Assembly: GCA_016302165.1 (NCBI GenBank)
Contig: JAEDOD010000097.1
Coordinates: forward strand, 1-6,459
Direction of reading: 5' to 3'
Source of the DNA: Sphaerochaetaceae bacterium
GTDB lineage: Bacteria; Spirochaetota; Spirochaetia; Sphaerochaetales; Sphaerochaetaceae
DNA: 6,459 bases
Shown: positions 1-5,694 of the stretch, in pieces
Position numbering within the stretch: position 1 is the stretch's first letter
Layout: each line of letters starts with the position of its first letter
The notes under the pieces: model-generated
Database searches by the model: none
What the model was told of the DNA's origin: nothing
Seen by the model: only the letters and a program-made list of their open reading frames with translations
Made by a program: the position numbers and the translations under genes

Positions 1-106
1 TCTGTTCCTTTGCCTCGTAATCATACAACACAATGGAGTGGAATGAAGACGATTTTTTGTCAAATTCTCATTTCTTCCTGAAAAGAAGGAATACTTGTGG
101 CCTGTA

Positions 107-135
107 TTTACTTTAGTGCAATAAAGTGTTAAAGT
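107..135 (+). promoter_or_regulatory. Weak candidate promoter overlapping the operator
   Basis: TTTACT (107-112) and TAAAGT (130-135) are separated by 17 bp. Each matches four of six bases of the sigma-70/sigma-A consensus hexamers. Transcription would then start near 142 and leave a leader of about 25 nt before the start codon. An alternative pair is TTGTGG (95-100) with TGCAAT (117-122) at 16-bp spacing, which has a poorer -35. Both choices overlap the palindrome at 110-127, so a bound repressor would block polymerase. Neither is strong, and a promoter further left or outside the window cannot be excluded. Confidence 0.3.
110..127. promoter_or_regulatory. Candidate operator palindrome for the TrpR-like regulator (HisR box)
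   Basis: The sequence ACTTTAGTGCAATAAAGT is an 18-bp palindrome with perfect 6-bp arms (ACTTTA at 110-115, TAAAGT at 122-127) and a TGCA core. Sixteen of its 18 positions obey dyad symmetry; only the 116/121 pair fails. It ends 39 bases before the start codon of the TrpR-like gene, within the only non-coding stretch of the operon. TrpR-family proteins bind as dimers to palindromes of this size. YerC-type members in Gram-positive bacteria have been assigned to control of histidine genes by comparative genomics. I infer that this is where the product of the first gene represses its own operon. The palindrome is seen directly; the binding partner is inferred. Confidence 0.65.
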
Positions 136-136
136 G
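122..136 (+). repeat. Tandem TAAAGTG repeat with 8-bp offset
   Basis: TAAAGTG occurs at 122-128 and again at 130-136. The first copy is the right arm of the palindrome at 110-127 plus one base. The offset is 8 bp. E. coli TrpR can load dimers in tandem on operators whose sites are offset by 8 bp, so the second copy could be an extra half-site for the TrpR-like protein encoded just downstream. The repeat is seen directly; the role is inferred, and a chance duplication of a short AT-rich word is possible. Confidence 0.4.
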
Positions 137-166
137 CCACCAATATAGAACATAGGAGTGTTATAG

Positions 167-457
167 ATGGAAAAATTGGATCCGAAGATGGCTGACCAGT
201 TCTACTCTGCAATCCTTTCACTGGAAACGAAGGATGAATGTAGGGCCTTCTTTGAAGATATATGTACCATAAAGGAGATGCAGGACCTGATGCAGAGACT
301 TCAGGTTGCTCTTATGCTTTCAAAGGGAATGAACTATCAGGAGATATCCAGCCAGACCAGTGTCTCCAGTGCAACCATATCCAGGGTAAACAGATGCCTT
401 AACTATGGAGAAGGCGGATATGGAATAGTCTTGGAAAGGATGGGAAAGAATGAGTGA
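167..457 (+). CDS. yerC: TrpR-like YerC/HisR family transcriptional regulator
   Basis: This 96-residue protein is the usual length for the YerC/YecD family, small all-helical homologues of the Trp repressor that act in the cytoplasm on DNA. A helical N-terminal half contains the family-typical stretch around CTIKEMQDLMQRL (33-45). A helix-turn-helix follows at about 57-78 with ISSQTSVSSATISRV, and the family's NYGEGGYGIVLERM tail ends the protein (79-92). The ATG at 167 has AGGAG at 154-158 with 8-nt spacing. The stop codon lies inside hisZ, an 8-nt overlap. Being the first gene of a histidine operon with a palindrome 39 bp upstream, it is most likely the histidine-dependent repressor (called HisR in some work) and autoregulated. 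Family membership is secure; histidine as corepressor is inferred. Confidence 0.9.
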   Translation: MEKLDPKMADQFYSAILSLETKDECRAFFEDICTIKEMQDLMQRLQVALMLSKGMNYQEISSQTSVSSATISRVNRCLNYGEGGYGIVLERMGKNE

Positions 458-1535
458 CAGTCCAATGGTCCTGAAAGGGGAGGAGAGGATCGTGCAGGCC
501 TTGCGGTCTCTATACTCCTCCTATGGATATGCCAAGTTCAAGATGAGACGCTTTGAGGAATATGACCTATATGCCAGGAACAAGGATTTTCTGGTATCGG
601 GAAATATCATCACATTTACAGATACTGACGGCTCTTTGATGGCTCTGAAGCCAGATGTGACCCTTTCGATCGTAAAAGGATTCAGGGAGGAGAGCCAGTG
701 TATATCAAGGGTGACCTATGACGAGAAGGTCTATAGAGTCTCCTCCTCTTCCTCTTCCTTCAGGGAGATTACACAGGTGGGACTGGAGTGCCTTGGAGAT
801 ATCGGCTTTGTGCAGCTGGGAGAAGTGGCCCTTCTTGCCCAGAAGAGCCTGATTCTTATTTCGGAACGTAGCATGCTCACCATATCCCATATGGATATAA
901 CGGAAGCCTTCCTGGAGGATATTTCATCCTTGAAGGCCAGGGCTGAGGCTCTCTCCTATCTGGAGAAGAGGAACATATCTGCCATGGACAAGCTTTCCTC
1001 CCTCTATCCTGAAAGCTCTGAGGCAATTATGAAGCTTAAAGCTCTTCTCCTCCTCAATGGAAGCAATGAAGAGACAATCTCTGCCCTTAGGGCCATGGGG
1101 GCCAAGGAGAAGGCTGTAAAGGAGCTGGAGGAGATAGTATCCATTCTGGATAATGAAAAGGTCCGGATCGACTTCACTGTGCTGGAAGGAATGAACTACT
1201 ATAACGGAATAACCTTCCGTGGCTATATCGATGGTGTTCCGGGATCAGTGGTCAGTGGAGGCCAGTATGACAGGCTTATGGCCAGAATGGGAAAGAAGGC
1301 CAAGGCCATTGGCTTTGCAGTATACCTGGATGCCCTTGAAAAGCTATTGGAAGAGACAGAGGAGTATGATGTGGATGTGGCCTTGGTCTACTCTGACGCC
1401 TGCTCCATGTCTGAAGTGCTGAAGACAGCTGAAGAGATCAGGGCAAAGGGCAGAAGCGTCGCCACCATGAAGAAGGTTCCACAGAAACTGAAGAGCAGGG
1501 AAACAGTTTTCCTGAAGGGAGGAGAGAATGCTTAA
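450..1535 (+). CDS. hisZ: ATP phosphoribosyltransferase regulatory subunit HisZ
   Basis: HisZ is a paralogue of the histidyl-tRNA synthetase catalytic core that does not charge tRNA. It assembles with short-form HisG into the first enzyme of histidine synthesis and confers histidine feedback inhibition. The 361-residue product shows the class II synthetase fold signatures: LKPDVTLS (66-73) and REITQVGLECLGD (105-117) in the motif 2 area, VLEGMNYYNGITFRGY (244-259), VVSGGQYDRLM (267-277) and AIGFAVYLDALEKLL (286-300). The tip of the motif 2 loop is six serines in a row (98-103) where synthetases carry charged residues. A tail of about 55 residues (306-360) may be a vestige of the anticodon-binding domain. 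The ATG at 450 overlaps the regulator by 8 nt and has AAGGA at 436-440. Adjacent short hisG confirms the assignment over a true HisS. Confidence 0.93.
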   Translation: MSDSPMVLKGEERIVQALRSLYSSYGYAKFKMRRFEEYDLYARNKDFLVSGNIITFTDTDGSLMALKPDVTLSIVKGFREESQCISRVTYDEKVYRVSSSSSSFREITQVGLECLGDIGFVQLGEVALLAQKSLILISERSMLTISHMDITEAFLEDISSLKARAEALSYLEKRNISAMDKLSSLYPESSEAIMKLKALLLLNGSNEETISALRAMGAKEKAVKELEEIVSILDNEKVRIDFTVLEGMNYYNGITFRGYIDGVPGSVVSGGQYDRLMARMGKKAKAIGFAVYLDALEKLLEETEEYDVDVALVYSDACSMSEVLKTAEEIRAKGRSVATMKKVPQKLKSRETVFLKGGENA

Positions 1536-2160
1536 CGTAGCACTTCCAAAGGGAAGACTTGGTGAGAAGGTCTATTCCATGTTCGCCTCTGCAGGCTTTG
1601 AGTGCCCGGAAGCTTTGGGGGACTCAAGAAAGCTTATTTTCACCAATGAGGAAAAGGGTGTCAGCTACTTCTGGGTCAAGCCCAGTGATGTTTCCGTCTA
1701 TGTGGAAAGAGGAGCTGCAGACATTGGCGTAGTGGGAAAGGACATCATCGATGAATATAGGCCTGATGTCTATGAAATACTGGATCTGAATATGGGAAAA
1801 TGCCGTATGTGTGTTGCAGCCAGGAAGGGTTACAGGGATAATCCTGGAAGGACCATAAGGGTGGCCACAAAGTTCAGCAATATTGCCTTGTCCTACTATT
1901 CATCCATCGGCCGCGATATAGATATCATCCATCTCAATGGATCCATAGAGCTGGCTCCAGTGTTGGGAATGTCTGATGTGATAGTGGATATTGTGGAGAC
2001 AGGAACAACCTTGAAGGAGAATGGACTGGAAGTGGTGGAGACCATCATGCCCATTTCTGCAAGGGTCATCGTCAACAAGGCTGCCTTCGAATTCAAGAAG
2101 AAGGACATAATCAAGGTCCTTGACAGTCTCATGGAGCAGACTAAGGAGAACGGAAAATGA
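1528..2160 (+). CDS. hisG: ATP phosphoribosyltransferase catalytic subunit, short form (HisG)
   Basis: HisG condenses ATP with PRPP to phosphoribosyl-ATP, the committed step of histidine synthesis. At 210 residues it is the short form, lacking the C-terminal ACT-like regulatory domain of long HisG, and therefore depends on HisZ, encoded immediately upstream. Diagnostic motifs are ALPKGRL (5-11), GAADIGVVGKD (67-77 region), RVATKFSN (111-118), LNGSIELAP (136-144) and the PRPP-binding loop DIVETGTT (154-161) followed by LKENGL. The ATG at 1528 lies behind AGGAG (1520-1524) inside the end of hisZ, an 8-nt overlap, which favours coupled synthesis of the two subunits. No truncation or missing active-site motif is seen. 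Confidence 0.97.
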   Translation: MLNVALPKGRLGEKVYSMFASAGFECPEALGDSRKLIFTNEEKGVSYFWVKPSDVSVYVERGAADIGVVGKDIIDEYRPDVYEILDLNMGKCRMCVAARKGYRDNPGRTIRVATKFSNIALSYYSSIGRDIDIIHLNGSIELAPVLGMSDVIVDIVETGTTLKENGLEVVETIMPISARVIVNKAAFEFKKKDIIKVLDSLMEQTKENGK

Positions 2161-3437
2161 TCAGGATAATGAAATATGGAGTGGAGAGGGAAGATGAAAT
2201 CTTCTCACGCTCATCATCCTCCAGGGATGTGTCTGATGTGGTATCCCAGATACTCAAGGATGTCCAGGAAAGGGGAGACGAGGCCCTTAAGGAATATACA
2301 GCTAAGCTTGACGGCGCAATTATCGACACCATAGAGGTTCCCAGAGAAGAGATCGAGGAAGCTGCAGCTTCCATGGACAGTGAGTTTATGAGAGTTCTGG
2401 AAAAGGCTGCAGAAAACATCCGTAAGTACCACAGGAGACAGGTGAGAAACAGCTTTGTGATGACGGAAGAGAATGGAGTTGTGCTGGGACAGAAGATCGT
2501 TCCTGTGGCTGTGGCCGGTATTTATGTCCCCGGAGGAACCGCAGCCTATCCTTCGACTGTGCTTATGGACACTATTCCTGCCAAGATTGCCGGGTGCAAA
2601 AGTGTTGTAATGGTGTCGCCTCCAGGAAAGGATGGAAAAATAAATCCTGCTGTGCTGGCCGCAGCCTATGTTGCAGGTGTGGACAGGGTATTCCGTGTAG
2701 GTGGCGCCCAGGCCATAGCCGCCCTGGCCTATGGAACCGAATCTGTTCCAAAGGCAGATAAGATAGTTGGACCTGGAAACATCTATGTGGCGGAAGCAAA
2801 GAAGGAAGTGTCTGGAATAGTATCCATAGATATGATTGCGGGGCCTAGCGAAATCTTGATCATTGCAGATGGAAAATCCGACGAGAGAACAGTGGCTTCC
2901 GATATGCTCAGCCAGGCTGAGCATGACAGGAATGCTTCTGCTGTGCTGATAACCGATAGCCAGGATCTGGCTGAAAAGGTTAGCGTTGAACTGGAGAGAC
3001 AGCTTCCTCTTCTTCCCCGATGCGATATCGCCCGCGCTTCCATTGAAACAAATGGCAAGATAATCGTAGTGGATTCCATCTCTACAGCCATAGCTGTCAG
3101 CGACAGAATCGCTCCTGAACACCTGGAAGTGTGTGTGGATAATCCTTTTGACTACCTGGACAAAATCCATAACGCAGGATCCGTATTCCTGGGAAGGAAC
3201 TGTCCGGAGGCTCTTGGAGACTACATGGCTGGACCAAACCACACTTTGCCTACCAGTGGAACTGCAAGGTTCTCCAGCCCTCTCTCTGTGGATGACTTTG
3301 TGAAAAAGTATCAGTTTACCTATTACACAGCTTCAGCACTAAGCTCTGTCGCTTCTGATGTGGCACTCTTTGCAAGAAGGGAAGGCTTGGAGGCCCATGC
3401 CAGAAGTGCCCTTGTAAGGACAGGAGAAGGAAAATGA
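2157..3437 (+). CDS. hisD: Histidinol dehydrogenase (HisD)
   Basis: HisD is a zinc- and NAD-dependent enzyme that oxidises L-histidinol through histidinal to L-histidine, the last two steps of the pathway. The 426-residue length is normal. Visible family features are GIYVPGG (121-127), VGGAQAIAALAYGT (181-194), KIVGPGNIYV (202-211) and GPSEI (229-233). Candidate zinc ligands by homology are Gln253 and His256 in LSQAEHD, Asp355 in GDYMAGPNHT, and His414 in EAHAR. The catalytic pair is Glu321-His322 in IAPEHLEV. The ATG at 2157 overlaps the hisG stop as ATGA and has AGGAG at 2144-2148. The N-terminal segment is serine-rich (18-22) but this lies outside the catalytic core. Confidence 0.98.
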   Translation: MIRIMKYGVEREDEIFSRSSSSRDVSDVVSQILKDVQERGDEALKEYTAKLDGAIIDTIEVPREEIEEAAASMDSEFMRVLEKAAENIRKYHRRQVRNSFVMTEENGVVLGQKIVPVAVAGIYVPGGTAAYPSTVLMDTIPAKIAGCKSVVMVSPPGKDGKINPAVLAAAYVAGVDRVFRVGGAQAIAALAYGTESVPKADKIVGPGNIYVAEAKKEVSGIVSIDMIAGPSEILIIADGKSDERTVASDMLSQAEHDRNASAVLITDSQDLAEKVSVELERQLPLLPRCDIARASIETNGKIIVVDSISTAIAVSDRIAPEHLEVCVDNPFDYLDKIHNAGSVFLGRNCPEALGDYMAGPNHTLPTSGTARFSSPLSVDDFVKKYQFTYYTASALSSVASDVALFARREGLEAHARSALVRTGEGK

Positions 3438-4501
3438 GCAGATTCTTTTCAAGTAAATATAGCGCTCTGGAGCCCTATGTTCCTGGTGAGCAGCCCTCAG
3501 GAATGTCAGAATATGTGAAGCTCAATACCAATGAGTCTCCTTTTCCACCTTCCGCTGCGGCTAAGGAGTATGCTCTTTCTTCCACCAGAGCCTTGAACCT
3601 CTATAGCGATCCAGACAGCGTAGAGCTGACTAGGACAATTGCTGAAACCTATGGAGTGGAAAGGAATATGGTCCTTGCCACCAACGGCTCAGATGAGATT
3701 CTGAACTTCGCCTTCATGGCCTTTACAGATATCTACAACCCAGCTCTTTTTGCAGACATCACCTATGGCTTCTATCCAGTATTTGCAGATCTTAACGGAT
3801 CGAGAACTGAGATTGTTCCCCTTCGGGATGACTTCACCCTTTCTGTGGATGACTACATAGGACGGAAGGGCACTGTATTCATTGCCAATCCCAATGCCCC
3901 TACTGGCATCTCCCTTCCTCTATCTGAGATAGAGAGACTGGTGGCAAGTGATCCAGATCGTGTAGTTGTAATAGACGAAGCCTATGTGGATTTCGGAGGA
4001 GAAAGCGCTGTAGGCCTAACTAAGAAGTACGACAACATCCTTGTGTGCCAGACATTCTCAAAAAGCAGGAGCTTTGCAGGAGGAAGGCTGGGATATGGAA
4101 TCGGAAGCGAAGCCTTGATCTCTGACCTGAATACAGTGAAGTATTCCACAAATCCCTACAACATCAATTCCATGACCTCAGCCATGGGAATTGGAATCCT
4201 TAAGGATGGGGAATACACAGCTACAAACTGCAGGACCATTATGGAAAACAGGGATTATACAGTTAAGGCTCTGAAGGCGATGGGCTTCAGGGTTCTTCCA
4301 TCTTCTGCAAACTTCATCTTTGTCTCCTCTGACAAAATTGACGGAGGAGAATACTACAGGAAGCTTAAGGAAAAGAAGATTCTTGTAAGGCACTTTGATA
4401 AGCCACGTATCTCTTCCTGGTGCAGGGTTTCCATAGGAAGAAGAGACCAGATGGAAGCATTTCTTAAGGCTACAGAAGAGATATTGAAGGAGAAAGTATG
4501 A
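3434..4501 (+). CDS. hisC: Histidinol-phosphate aminotransferase (HisC)
   Basis: HisC is a PLP-dependent fold-type I aminotransferase that transfers an amino group from glutamate to imidazole acetol phosphate, giving L-histidinol phosphate. The 355-residue product carries KLNTNESPF (29-37), TNGSDEIL (83-90), ANPNAPTG with Asn154, IDEAYVDF with Asp181, the PLP Schiff-base lysine Lys210 in TFSKSRSFAGGRLGYGIG, and a C-terminal substrate-carboxylate arginine, probably Arg331 in CRVSIG. Start ATG at 3434 overlaps the hisD stop by 4 nt and follows AGGAG at 3422-3426. Related aminotransferases can act on other substrates such as aromatic amino acids, but placement between hisD and hisB settles the role. 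Confidence 0.97.
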   Translation: MSRFFSSKYSALEPYVPGEQPSGMSEYVKLNTNESPFPPSAAAKEYALSSTRALNLYSDPDSVELTRTIAETYGVERNMVLATNGSDEILNFAFMAFTDIYNPALFADITYGFYPVFADLNGSRTEIVPLRDDFTLSVDDYIGRKGTVFIANPNAPTGISLPLSEIERLVASDPDRVVVIDEAYVDFGGESAVGLTKKYDNILVCQTFSKSRSFAGGRLGYGIGSEALISDLNTVKYSTNPYNINSMTSAMGIGILKDGEYTATNCRTIMENRDYTVKALKAMGFRVLPSSANFIFVSSDKIDGGEYYRKLKEKKILVRHFDKPRISSWCRVSIGRRDQMEAFLKATEEILKEKV

Positions 4502-5085
4502 GAAAAGCTGAAACAGTAAGAAAGACAGGGGAGACAGATATCACTCTATCTCTGGACATCGATGGAAAGGGGGAGAGTGAAATCTCCTCGGGAGTAGGCT
4601 TTCTTGACCACATGCTTACTCTCTTTTCCCGTCATGGAAGATTTGACCTTAAACTAAAGTGCATTGGTGACACCTATGTTGACGACCACCATAGCACTGA
4701 AGATATTGCAATCGCCCTTGGTTCTGCCTTCAGAAAGGCCCTTGGAGACAAAAGGGGAATCAAACGTTACGGAGACATTATCCTACCCATGGATGAAGCC
4801 CTGGTCCTGGCTTCTGTAGACATTTCAGGAAGAAGCTATATCAGGTTCACGTCAAACTTTCAGACAGAGAAGATCGGAACATTTGACGTGGAGCTTCTGG
4901 AAGACTTCTTCACATCCTTTGCAGAGAACGCTGGAATCACTCTCCACATCAGACAGCTGGACGGAAGGAACTCCCACCACATTGCTGAAGCCATGTTCAA
5001 GGCTGTTGCAAGGGCCTTGAGGAAGGCTGTGGAAATAGATGAAAGGGCTAAGGATGAGATTCCATCCACAAAGGGAGTCCTCTGA
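4498..5085 (+). CDS. hisB: Imidazoleglycerol-phosphate dehydratase (HisB), monofunctional
   Basis: HisB removes water from imidazole glycerol phosphate to give imidazole acetol phosphate, using a dimanganese centre in a 24-subunit shell. The 195 residues cover only the dehydratase; the histidinol-phosphatase domain fused to it in enterobacteria is absent, so that activity must come from a gene elsewhere. Metal-binding motifs are complete: GVGFLDHML (32-40), DDHHSTEDIAIALG (62-75) with His64, His65 and Glu68, and NSHHIAEAMFKA (158-169) with His160, His161 and Glu164. The protein ends with the conserved IPSTKGVL. ATG at 4498 overlaps the hisC stop by 4 nt and has AAGGAG at 4487-4492, 5 nt away. 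Confidence 0.98.
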   Translation: MRKAETVRKTGETDITLSLDIDGKGESEISSGVGFLDHMLTLFSRHGRFDLKLKCIGDTYVDDHHSTEDIAIALGSAFRKALGDKRGIKRYGDIILPMDEALVLASVDISGRSYIRFTSNFQTEKIGTFDVELLEDFFTSFAENAGITLHIRQLDGRNSHHIAEAMFKAVARALRKAVEIDERAKDEIPSTKGVL

Positions 5086-5693
5086 TGACAGCAATAATCG
5101 ACTATGGAGTGGGAAATCTTTTCTCCCTCAAGTGCTCTCTCTCCTCCATCGGGGAAGAGACAGTGGTCACAGATGACGAAGAGATTTTGGAGAAGGCGGA
5201 CCGTCTGGTTCTGCCAGGGGTCGGAGCCTTTCGTGATGCCCGGGAAGCCCTGGTCAGAAGCGGAATGGAAGAAAAGATACTTTCCCTGGTGGAGAAGGGT
5301 AAGCCTATTATGGGAATCTGCCTTGGAATGCAGCTTCTCTTCGAGAGGGATTATGAAGACGGAGTCTATGAAGGGCTGAAGCTTATTCCTGGCTCTGTCA
5401 GGGCCATAGGTGAAGTGATTCCCAAGGGCCTCAAGATTCCTCACATAGGCTGGAACAGACTTATGTATAAAAAGGAGTCCAGGCTATTCAAATATATCCA
5501 TGAGGGTGACTATGTATATTTCGTCCACTCTTACCATGGAGTGGGCTGTGATGAATACACTACAGCTGTCACAGAATATGGCGCTCCCCTTACAGCCAGC
5601 GTAGAGAAGGATAATGTCTTCGGTTGCCAGTTCCATCCGGAGAAGAGCGGTGAAACAGGTCTTTCAATATTGAGGGCCTTTGTGGAGATATAA
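5085..5693 (+). CDS. hisH: Imidazole glycerol phosphate synthase, glutaminase subunit HisH
   Basis: HisH is the class I glutamine amidotransferase subunit that hydrolyses glutamine and channels ammonia to HisF, making imidazole glycerol phosphate and AICAR from PRFAR. The 202-residue product has the N-terminal IIDYGVGNL (4-12), the oxyanion strand LPGVGAF (43-49), the nucleophile elbow GICLGMQ with Cys79, and the rest of the triad, His184 and Glu186, in GCQFHPEKSG. HIGWN (120-124) and YFVHSYH (145-151) are also typical of HisH and distinguish it from other glutaminases. Start ATG at 5085 shares one base with the hisB stop (TGATG), with GGAG at 5074-5077. Confidence 0.97.
   Translation: MTAIIDYGVGNLFSLKCSLSSIGEETVVTDDEEILEKADRLVLPGVGAFRDAREALVRSGMEEKILSLVEKGKPIMGICLGMQLLFERDYEDGVYEGLKLIPGSVRAIGEVIPKGLKIPHIGWNRLMYKKESRLFKYIHEGDYVYFVHSYHGVGCDEYTTAVTEYGAPLTASVEKDNVFGCQFHPEKSGETGLSILRAFVEI
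5684..5687 (+). promoter_or_regulatory. Ribosome binding site that fixes the hisA start
   Basis: GGAG at 5684-5687 lies inside the last codons of hisH, 7 nt before the ATG at 5695. The frame stays open further upstream to a TTG at 5680, but that start would put this GGAG inside the gene and leave no comparable site at the right distance. The HisA family begins with a short leader into the first beta strand (FPAIDI), which also fits the ATG. Confidence 0.7.
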
Positions 5694-5694
5694 G

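Larger units (their letters stand above)
91..146. repeat. Extended imperfect dyad centred on the operator
   Basis: The centre of the 110-127 palindrome (between 118 and 119) is also the centre of an outer inverted repeat, GTGGC (97-101) and GCCAC (136-140). A further ATA/TAT pair lies at 91-93/144-146. Counting outward from 118/119 to 91/146, 18 of 28 position pairs are complementary, against about 7 expected by chance. The outer arms lie about 19-20 bp from the centre, close to two helical turns. This may mark additional repressor contacts or an RNA hairpin; no T-tract follows, so it is not an intrinsic terminator. The count was made by eye after noticing the pattern. Confidence 0.45.

Noticed and set aside
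20..63. Divergent minus-strand promoter using TTGACA (63 to 58)
   Set aside because: The -35 hexamer is perfect on the minus strand, but no acceptable -10 lies at 16-18 bp; the nearest TATGAT-like hexamer (25 to 20) is far too distant.
1..81. Possible C-terminal end of an upstream gene
   Set aside because: Two plus-strand frames are open from base 1 (ending at TGA 79-81 and TGA 44-46), and minus-strand frames also run off the edge, but the fragments are too short to recognise and none has a motif.
53..92. T6 run (53-58) and a TTCCT/AGGAA hairpin (75-79/87-91) as an upstream terminator
   Set aside because: The T-run has no GC-rich stem before it, and the 5-bp stem is AT-rich with no T-tract after it, so neither makes an intrinsic terminator.
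450..1535. Histidyl-tRNA synthetase (hisS) as the identity of the second gene
   Set aside because: The protein lacks a full anticodon-binding domain, has a degenerate motif 2 loop (serine run), and precedes a short-form hisG that requires HisZ.
2214..3242. Long open frame of 342 codons on the minus strand opposite hisD
   Set aside because: It starts at a GTG without a convincing ribosome binding site, lies wholly inside a strongly conserved hisD, and its translation shows no recognisable family. It is best explained as a shadow of hisD codon usage.
4860..5444. Open frame of 194 codons on the minus strand across hisB/hisH
   Set aside because: It spans the junction of two conserved genes and has no recognisable motif; its composition is what reverse reading of these genes would give.
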